A DNA stretch of 33,293 nucleotides from a virus. Position 1 is the stretch's first letter, and the number at the start of each line of letters is the position of its first letter. Below are positions 27,837 to 33,293 of this stretch, in pieces. Both the position numbers and the translations under genes were made by a program. Where the stretch lies: the IMG/VR virus record IMGVR_UViG_3300023184_000345, positions 1-33,293 of that record. One strand, written 5' to 3'. The notes under the pieces are model-generated. The model saw nothing but the letters and a program-made list of their open reading frames with translations, was not told the origin of the DNA and ran no database searches.

Positions 27837-27948
27837 TGTGTGTGGTGTGAGAGATTTTGTGGTGCCTCCCATCCACAAGAAAAGCCAAACTAGGATTGCC
27901 TACAAAAATGACTAGCTTTTGTTGGGAAGGAAGAAGGTGCTACAGACA

Positions 27949-27998
27949 TTAAGAAGTACAGACGATAGCCATTACCCGTGTAGGGTGGTACTTCTTAA
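27949..27998. repeat. 11-bp inverted repeat with inner stem
   Basis: TTAAGAAGTAC (27949-27959) and GTACTTCTTAA (27988-27998), with ACCC...GGGT inside the loop. The right arm also overlaps the palindrome ACTTCTTAAAGAAGT (27990-28004). No U-run follows, so it is not a simple terminator. Confidence 0.6.
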
Positions 27999-28106
27999 AG
28001 AAGTGAGCCTCTTGTTTATACGCTTATGCGTGAACTTGCGTTCCTAGGCGACAACTGTTGTTTGTCAGACAACCTTTGTACAAGCTACTTTGCCCCGTTC
28101 AGGTAG

Positions 28107-28131
28107 TCCCTGGCGCTGTCTCAGCGTTGAG
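28107..28131. repeat. Stem-loop CGCTG-TCT-CAGCG with outer CCCT/AGGG pairs
   Basis: A 5-bp GC stem with a three-base loop, extended by CCCT and AGGG across small bulges. Lies between the inverted repeat at 27949 and the terminase promoter. Confidence 0.55.
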
Positions 28132-28243
28132 GGAGTCCTACTAGAAACTCGCCTGATTTGCCATGTTTATCCCACTTGGTCGGCTCAACCGCATGGAGGG
28201 CTGGGTTATGGCCCCGTGAAGAATGTACTAGGGTTTACCCCAC

Positions 28244-28272
28244 TTGTCAAACAAAAGAAAGTGAGTTACATT
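28244..28272 (+). promoter_or_regulatory. Candidate promoter for the packaging and late operon
   Basis: TTGTCA (28244-28249), 17 bases, TACATT (28267-28272). The -10 is the same as in the promoter at 21856. An AGGGTTTACCCC site (28230-28241) lies two bases before the -35, so the same regulator could act here. Confidence 0.6.
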
Positions 28273-28302
28273 GTTGTTGCCAAGACGCATGGAGATTGAC
28301 AA

Positions 28303-28482
28303 ATGGCAAGCGAAGTGAGAATGGACGCATTCGAAGCGCCCCGCTCGACAGTCTCCAGCCGTGTTGGTGTCGTGGTTCTAGTCAAACACCCGTGTCTGCA
28401 ACGGGAGCGAATGCAGTCAAGCGCCCCAAACCAGATGACAACTGGTTCGCCAACAACCTATACTACTTCCATAACTGGGTAA
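28303..28482 (+). CDS. Possible small protein before the terminase genes (59 aa)
   Basis: From ATG 28303 with GGAG eight bases upstream: MASEVRMDAFEAPRSTVSSR then VGVVVLVKHPCLQRERMQSS and a Thr-rich end. It stops three bases before the small terminase ATG and starts about 30 bases after the candidate promoter, which supports it. A competing frame over 28390-28499 ends in RPKPDDNWFANNLYYFHNWV, which looks more protein-like, so which frame is used is open. Confidence 0.4.
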   Translation: MASEVRMDAFEAPRSTVSSRVGVVVLVKHPCLQRERMQSSAPNQMTTGSPTTYTTSITG

Positions 28483-28485
28483 AGT

Positions 28486-28878
28486 ATGAATGTGATTGAT
28501 GCACTGCCAAACAACCTGAAGAAAAAAGGTCGGCCCAAGGGTGCTGTGAACAAGAAGTTCACTATGTCTACCTATGCCGATAGGCCAGCAACACTTCTGC
28601 CAAAGACTGAAGTTCAGCGCATCAAAGAACTCAAAGACCTCCTGATAAACAGCGCAGGTTCCAATGTCGTTCACAAAGCAATTGAGATTGCTATGAATGA
28701 TGAACACCCAGCACAGGCCGCTATGCTCAAACTCTGTATGGATCGGATGCTTCCTGTCAGTCTGTTTGAGAAAGAAGGTAAGCAAAGGAATGCTGTCACG
28801 ATCAATATCACTGGAATCGGTGGCGTAGAGATAGAACCCTTGCAAGATGTGACTGATGTAGAAACAAAAAATGTCTGA
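28486..28878 (+). CDS. Putative terminase small subunit
   Basis: 130 residues directly before the large subunit, overlapping it by 8 bases. N-terminal basic KKKGRPKGAVNKKFTMSTYA, then helices (VQRIKELKDLLINSAGSNVV, HKAIEIAMNDEHPAQAAMLK) with LCMDRMLPVSLFEKEGK. The helical core with 'HPAQAAMLKLCMDRMLP' is a pattern I know from small proteins (DUF5681-like) that take the small-subunit place in podoviruses. DNA recognition for packaging is inferred from position. Confidence 0.7.
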   Translation: MNVIDALPNNLKKKGRPKGAVNKKFTMSTYADRPATLLPKTEVQRIKELKDLLINSAGSNVVHKAIEIAMNDEHPAQAAMLKLCMDRMLPVSLFEKEGKQRNAVTINITGIGGVEIEPLQDVTDVETKNV

Positions 28879-30130
28879 CCTCAACTTCTCACTCCTTCCT
28901 TGGCAACAAACAGTATTTGCTGACAAAACAAGGTTTAAGGTTGTGGCTGCTGGTCGGCGTTGTGGCAAGTCTAGGTTAGCGGCTACTACGCTAATTATTG
29001 AAGCATTGCGTTGCCCAGCAGGAAGTGCAGTTCTCTATGTGGCTCCCACCAATGGACAGGCAAGGCAAATCATTTGGGATGTGCTGTTAGAGATTGGACG
29101 GGATGTTATCCAAGCTAGTCATATCAACAACATGGACATAACCATGATAAATGGTGCAAAGATTTATGTTCGTGGTGCTGATAGACCAGATACCCTGCGA
29201 GGTGTGTCTCTGACCTATGCAGTGCTAGACGAGGTTGCGGACATTAAGCCTGAAGCCTGGGAGCAGGTGATTCGTGCTTCTTTGTCAGACAAAAAAGGCA
29301 GAGCCATATTCATTGGCACTCCCAAGGGTCGTAACTGGTTCTATGATCTGTTCAAGATGGGCCAAGAGGAATCTGACCCAGATTGGAAGTCGTGGCACTT
29401 CACAACCCAAGACAACCCATTGATAGACCCAACTGAGATTGAGTCTGCCAAGAAAACGCTAAGTTCCTTTGCTTTCAAGCAAGAGTACTTAGCATCCTTT
29501 GACAACGCAGGAAGCGATGTTTTTAAAGAAGATTGGATCAAATATGGTGTGGAACCTGAGTATGGTAGTTACTTCATTGCAATCGACTTGGCAGGATTTG
29601 AAGAAGTGGCTAAACAAGCTGCTAACGCGAAAAAAAGACTAGATGAGAGTGCCATTGCAGTGGTCAAGGTCACTGATGATGGCAAGTGGTTTGTCAAAGA
29701 GATTGACCACGGGCGGTGGGATATTCGGGAAACTGCCGCCAAAATCTTGATGAAGATGCGGGATTACAGGCCAATTTCGGTGGGAATTGAGCGTGGGGCG
29801 TTAAAAAACGCTGTTTTGCCCTACCTCAGTGACCTGATGCGGAAAAATAATGTATATTCGCACATAGTTGACCTAACGCATGGCAACAGGAAAAAGACAG
29901 ACAGAATTATCTGGAGTCTCCAAGGGCGGTTTGAGCATGGGCGTATTGTGCTGAACTCTGAAGAAGATTGGGATGACTTCACTGACCAACTCTTGATGTT
30001 TCCTGCCAATGGCGTACATGATGATCTTCCTGATGCTTTGAGTTATATTGACCAATTGGCTGTCACATCTTACTTTGAGGGTGAAGAAGATGATGAGTGG
30101 GAGCCTGTAGACATCATATCGGGGGTTTAA
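28871..30130 (+). CDS. terL: Terminase large subunit
   Basis: 419 residues. ATPase: adenine-binding LPWQQTVFADKTRFKVVAAG, Walker A AAGRRCGKS (26-34), Walker B TYAVLDEVADI (115-125) with catalytic Glu121, coupling motif GTPKG (149-153). Nuclease: Asp239 in FIAIDLAGFEE, a second acidic site around GIERG and HDDLPDALSYI near the C-terminus. It powers DNA packaging and cuts the genome. Length is normal for the short podovirus type. The stop overlaps the portal start (TAATG). Confidence 0.95.
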   Translation: MSDLNFSLLPWQQTVFADKTRFKVVAAGRRCGKSRLAATTLIIEALRCPAGSAVLYVAPTNGQARQIIWDVLLEIGRDVIQASHINNMDITMINGAKIYVRGADRPDTLRGVSLTYAVLDEVADIKPEAWEQVIRASLSDKKGRAIFIGTPKGRNWFYDLFKMGQEESDPDWKSWHFTTQDNPLIDPTEIESAKKTLSSFAFKQEYLASFDNAGSDVFKEDWIKYGVEPEYGSYFIAIDLAGFEEVAKQAANAKKRLDESAIAVVKVTDDGKWFVKEIDHGRWDIRETAAKILMKMRDYRPISVGIERGALKNAVLPYLSDLMRKNNVYSHIVDLTHGNRKKTDRIIWSLQGRFEHGRIVLNSEEDWDDFTDQLLMFPANGVHDDLPDALSYIDQLAVTSYFEGEEDDEWEPVDIISGV

Positions 30131-32190
30131 TGGCAACAGATAAGCAAGAAAAGCTAGAGCAAAATGAGTTTTATGAGCCTACTGAGGCTGATAAAGAACT
30201 GACTGATTTTGTTACTGACCATTGCAACCGCTGGCGTGACTACAGAGATACCAACTTTCTCCCAGATTGGCTTGAGTACGAGCGAATCTTTCGTGGTCAG
30301 TGGGCATCTGAAGACAAAACCCGTGAGTCTGAGCGTTCACGCATCGTAACCCCTGCCACCCAACAAGCTGTAGAAACCCGCCATGCTGAGATCATGGAAG
30401 CTATCTTTGGTCAGGGCGAATTCTTTGATATTCAAGATGACATTCGGGATGTGAACAACAACCCAATTGATGTTGGAGTCCTAAAAGCCCAGTTGATGGA
30501 GGATTTCAAGCGGGACAAGATTCGTAAATCCATTGATGCCATTGAGTTGATGGCAGAAATCTACGGCACAGGCATTGGCGAGATTGTCGTTAAGACTGAA
30601 AAGCAGTTTGTGCCTTCTACCCAAGCGATTCCTGGGCAAATGGGCCAAGCCGCCATTGGGGTAGTGGAAAAAGATCGTATTTCGGTCAAGATTTCACCTG
30701 TAAATCCAAAGAACTTCCTTTTTGACCCCAATGGAACCTCAGTTGATGACTGCATGGGGGTGGCAATTGAGAAGTACATCTCTATTCACAAGATTGTTGA
30801 GGGCATTGAGCGTGGCATCTACCGAAAAGTAGACATTACGCCCACCTATGAAGACACTGACCTAGAACCTACCCAAGAGGTAAGCCAGTATCAGGATGAA
30901 AAGGTATTGTTGCTGACCTACTATGGCTTGGTTCCCCGTGAGTACCTAGAGAACCTTGAAGAAAACAAGAACATTGTTGATTTGTTTCCTGAGAGTTCTG
31001 CTGCTGAAGAATATTCAGACATGGTTGAGGCCATTGTCGTAATTGCCAATGATGGGCAGTTGCTCAAAGCAGAGGCAAATCCTTACATGATGAAGGATCG
31101 CCCTGTTCTAACCTACCAAGATGACACTGTTCCCAATCGTCTGCTTGGGCGTGGCACAGTGGAAAAAGCCTTCAATATGCAAAAGGCTATTGATGCTCAG
31201 ATTCGTTCCCACTTGGATTCATTGGCGCTGACCACCAGTCCCATGATTGCAATGGATGCAACCCGTCTGCCCCGTGGCGCTAAGTTTGAAGTCAAGCCTG
31301 GGAAAGCCATTCTTACCAATGGCGCACCTTCAGAGATTCTGTATCCCTTTAAGTTTGGGCAGACTGATGGCAACAACCTAACCACCGCCAAGGATTTTGA
31401 GCGTATGCTCCTGCAATCCACGGGAACTTTGGATTCTCAAGGGATGGTCAGTGCTGGTGCTAGGGACATGGGCCAAGGCGGTATGTCTATGGCAGTTGCC
31501 ACCATCATCAAGAAGTACAAGCGTACTCTGGTGAACTTCCAAGAAGACTTCCTGATTCCATTCATCCAGAAGGCGGCTTTCAGGTATATGCAGTTTGACC
31601 CAGAGCGTTACCCCTCTGTGGACATGACCTTCATTCCTACTGCTACCTTGGGCATCATCGCCCGTGAGCATGAGCAACAGATGTTCATTGGCTTGCTCCA
31701 GACCCTTGGCCCCAACACCCCTGTGTTGCCACTGATTCTGAAGGGTGTTTTGGCTAATTCTTCATTGACCAACCGCTATGAACTGATGGAGCAGTTGGAC
31801 AAGATGAGCCAGCCTAACCCGCAAGCAGAGCAAATGGCTCAGATGCAACAGCAGTTGGCTATGCAAGCTGCCCAGGCTCAGATTGCTGTCAATACGACTC
31901 AAGCTGAACAAAATCGTGCAGAAGCACAGAAACTGTCAATTGAGGCTCAGTTGATGCCCCAAGAAGTGCAAGCAAAGAATATGGCGGCAATGACTAAGAA
32001 CCTGCCAAACCAAGATGATGCTGGTTCAAAAGAGTTTGACAAGCGGGTTAAGATTGCTGAATTGATGCTGAAAGAAGCTGACATTAAGAATAAGTCCAAG
32101 ATTGTCGAGTTGCAAATGGCTGACAAGAAGGGCAAAATGTCGAGCGTTGAAGATGAGTTTCTCAATCGTCTTTCAAGGGAATTGACCTAA
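30130..32190 (+). CDS. Portal protein
   Basis: 686 residues from ATG 30130. N-terminal CNRWRDYRDTNFLPDWLEYE and RSRIVTPATQQAVETRHAEI, then IMEAIFGQGEFFDIQDD, a pattern typical of P22-like and marine podovirus portals. The long C-terminal third is Gln/Ala/Glu-rich coiled coil (MAQMQQQLAMQAAQAQIAVN), which may form the barrel. Twelve copies make the DNA gate at one vertex and hold the packaging motor. A longer reading from ATG 30097 overlaps terL and has no ribosome site. Confidence 0.9.
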   Translation: MATDKQEKLEQNEFYEPTEADKELTDFVTDHCNRWRDYRDTNFLPDWLEYERIFRGQWASEDKTRESERSRIVTPATQQAVETRHAEIMEAIFGQGEFFDIQDDIRDVNNNPIDVGVLKAQLMEDFKRDKIRKSIDAIELMAEIYGTGIGEIVVKTEKQFVPSTQAIPGQMGQAAIGVVEKDRISVKISPVNPKNFLFDPNGTSVDDCMGVAIEKYISIHKIVEGIERGIYRKVDITPTYEDTDLEPTQEVSQYQDEKVLLLTYYGLVPREYLENLEENKNIVDLFPESSAAEEYSDMVEAIVVIANDGQLLKAEANPYMMKDRPVLTYQDDTVPNRLLGRGTVEKAFNMQKAIDAQIRSHLDSLALTTSPMIAMDATRLPRGAKFEVKPGKAILTNGAPSEILYPFKFGQTDGNNLTTAKDFERMLLQSTGTLDSQGMVSAGARDMGQGGMSMAVATIIKKYKRTLVNFQEDFLIPFIQKAAFRYMQFDPERYPSVDMTFIPTATLGIIAREHEQQMFIGLLQTLGPNTPVLPLILKGVLANSSLTNRYELMEQLDKMSQPNPQAEQMAQMQQQLAMQAAQAQIAVNTTQAEQNRAEAQKLSIEAQLMPQEVQAKNMAAMTKNLPNQDDAGSKEFDKRVKIAELMLKEADIKNKSKIVELQMADKKGKMSSVEDEFLNRLSRELT

Positions 32191-33293
32191 ATGGACATCG
32201 CCGATCTTGAGCGTAAGCTAGGAATTGATGGAATCTCTGCTGAACAGCAGATGGAGATCATTACTGCTTTGCAACAGTCTGCCGCAGAGAAGATTGCCAA
32301 GGCCAAGAGCGAGTCTATTGGCAAGGGCGCTGAACTTGTTATCCAAGGCTTGAAGAAGATCAAGTCAGACATGGAGCAAAAGTTTGCTCAATTGAATGGC
32401 GAGATTCAGAGCAAAGTTGCCTCTGTACAAGATGGACAGGATGGCAAGAATGGAAAAGATGGACGAGATGGAAAGCAAGGGCCAGCAGGGTCAACGGGGC
32501 CAGCAGGACGAGATGGTGTTCCTGGGCGTGATGGAGTTGATGGTTCTGACGGCACTGGTGTTTCCGCTGCTCGCATTGATTTTGATGGTAGCCTTGTCAT
32601 CACTCTTGATGATGGTCGTGAGATTAATGTTGGTGAGGTTGTTCCTTTTGATGTTGCTGAACGCATCAAAGTTATTACCAATGGTGGCGGTACTTCTCAG
32701 TCTGTACTTGATACTCTAACAAGCCTTCAGGCTCAAATCAGTGCTATCAGTGGTGGTTTAAGCTATCAGGGAACTTGGAACGCATCCACAAATACGCCTA
32801 CGCTTACATCAAGTTCAGGCACAAGCAACTATTACTATGTTGTCAGCGTTTCTGGCTCAACCAATCTCAATGGCATCACTGATTGGGTGGCAGGAGATTG
32901 GGCAATCTACAACGGCACTGCTTGGCAAAAGATTGACCAGACAAACTTGGTTATTTCAGTTGCAGGGCGTACTGGTGCTATTACTTTGACCACTGCTGAT
33001 ATTAGTGGTTTGGGGACAATTGCTACCCAAGCGGCAAGCAGTGTCTCTATCACTGGTGGTTCAATCACAGGTATCACAGATTTGGCAGTTGCTGATGGCG
33101 GTACAGGTGCTTCTACTGCTTCAGGGGCTAGGACAAACCTTGGTTTGGTCATAGGAACAGATGTTCTGTCTCCAAGTGGCTCGGCTGCAAGTCTGACCTC
33201 TTTCCCAACTTTCAACCAAAACACCACTGGTACAGCATCTAATGTGACGGGTACTGTTGCGGTTTTGAATGGTGGTACAGGTGCAACCACTAC
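32191..33293 (+). CDS. Tail fibre protein with collagen-like segment, N-terminal part
   Basis: Open from ATG 32191 (one base after the portal stop) to the window end; continues at 1-402. Residues 1-75 form charged helices (AEQQMEIITALQQSAAEKIA). Residues about 82-122 hold some 13 Gly-X-Y triplets (DGKNGKDGRDGKQGPAGS, GRDGVPGRDGVDGSDG), a collagen-like triple helix. Then a beta domain (IDFDGSLVITLDDGREINVG), LSYQGTWNAST with YVVSVSGSTN and GDWAIYNGTAWQKID, the usual phage fibre module, followed by GGTGASTASGARTNLGL repeats. Trimeric fibre that binds the host (family knowledge). Confidence 0.9.
   Translation, partial: MDIADLERKLGIDGISAEQQMEIITALQQSAAEKIAKAKSESIGKGAELVIQGLKKIKSDMEQKFAQLNGEIQSKVASVQDGQDGKNGKDGRDGKQGPAGSTGPAGRDGVPGRDGVDGSDGTGVSAARIDFDGSLVITLDDGREINVGEVVPFDVAERIKVITNGGGTSQSVLDTLTSLQAQISAISGGLSYQGTWNASTNTPTLTSSSGTSNYYYVVSVSGSTNLNGITDWVAGDWAIYNGTAWQKIDQTNLVISVAGRTGAITLTTADISGLGTIATQAASSVSITGGSITGITDLAVADGGTGASTASGARTNLGLVIGTDVLSPSGSAASLTSFPTFNQNTTGTASNVTGTVAVLNGGTGATT
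33163..33293. repeat. Terminal direct repeat, right copy
   Basis: Matches 1-131 at 130 of 131 positions (mismatch t33167 versus a5). Removing one copy gives a circle of about 33,162 bp and keeps the fibre frame intact. Confidence 0.9.

Larger units (their letters stand above)
27419..28302. other. 884-bp gene-free control region, candidate origin
   Basis: No convincing gene on either strand. Left part (27500-27820) is full of AGGGTTTACCCT-like palindromes, a 14-bp palindrome ACCGACCGGTCGGT (27672-27685) next to TTAATTAATT, and then a G-rich run at 27815-27836. Right part (27940-28135) has three stem-loops. A promoter for the - strand operon lies at the left end and one for the terminase operon at the right end. 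The mix of iterated sites, AT-rich patch and palindromes suits an origin or master control region (inference). Confidence 0.55.

Noticed and set aside
28090-28299. Frame of 69 codons in the large intergenic region
   Set aside because: Starts at TTG without a ribosome site and runs through stem-loops and a palindromic motif; composition is not protein-like.
28063-28400. tRNA gene in the stem-loop region before the terminase
   Set aside because: GGTTCTAGTC and a stable stem-loop hint at tRNA arms, but no acceptor pairing or anticodon arm in the right spacing.

Overview
The window is the essentially complete genome of a small tailed phage, most likely a podovirus, assembled as a circle and opened inside the tail-fibre gene. 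Bases 6-131 repeat exactly as 33168-33293, and positions 1-4 also match; position 5 differs. Joining the ends gives a circle of about 33,162 bp and restores one 457-residue tail fibre. There is no integrase, DNA polymerase, RNA polymerase, tRNA, CRISPR array or insertion sequence. Base composition is moderately AT-rich. The non-structural small genes are of types I associate with phages of freshwater Burkholderiales (Betaproteobacteria); that host guess is inference and weak.

Layout. (1) About 28.2-33.3 kb, then 0-17.4 kb, + strand: late module in the order small terminase, large terminase, portal, collagen-like tail fibre, second fibre-like protein, small conserved proteins, zinc ribbon, scaffold, major capsid, two intrinsic terminators, a run of tiny lysine-rich proteins, tail adaptor, tail hub, three large internal virion (ejection) proteins, then lysis (small membrane proteins, Rz with a fully embedded Rz1, GH19 endolysin). 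(2) 21.35-17.36 kb, - strand: a tightly overlapping operon of 16 genes with an ERF-family annealing protein, an SSB-like protein, a stand-alone CHC2 zinc finger, a winged-helix protein and many small unknowns. (3) 21.49-25.06 kb, + strand: a divergent operon with a winged-helix protein, a TGT/DpdA-like transglycosylase, a VUT/YhhQ-type queuosine-precursor transporter, a phage-O-like replication protein, a RuvC-like resolvase and small unknowns. (4) 27.42-25.26 kb, - strand: eight small genes plus a 252-residue Cys-motif protein, ending at a UUCG-loop terminator. (5) 27.42-28.30 kb: an 884-bp intergenic region packed with palindromic AGGGTTTACCCT-type motifs, stem-loops and a G-rich run; it is a candidate origin and control region.

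How it works together. The phage seems to replicate with host polymerases aided by its own loader-like, annealing and resolvase proteins. The most notable system is the adjacent, stop/start-overlapping pair of DpdA-like enzyme and VUT transporter. Together they could import a 7-deazaguanine precursor (preQ0 or preQ1) and insert it into phage DNA, an anti-restriction modification, without any phage-encoded precursor synthesis. Copies or variants of the AGGG...CCCT palindrome lie beside the candidate promoters of several modules and could be the sites of a shared regulator.
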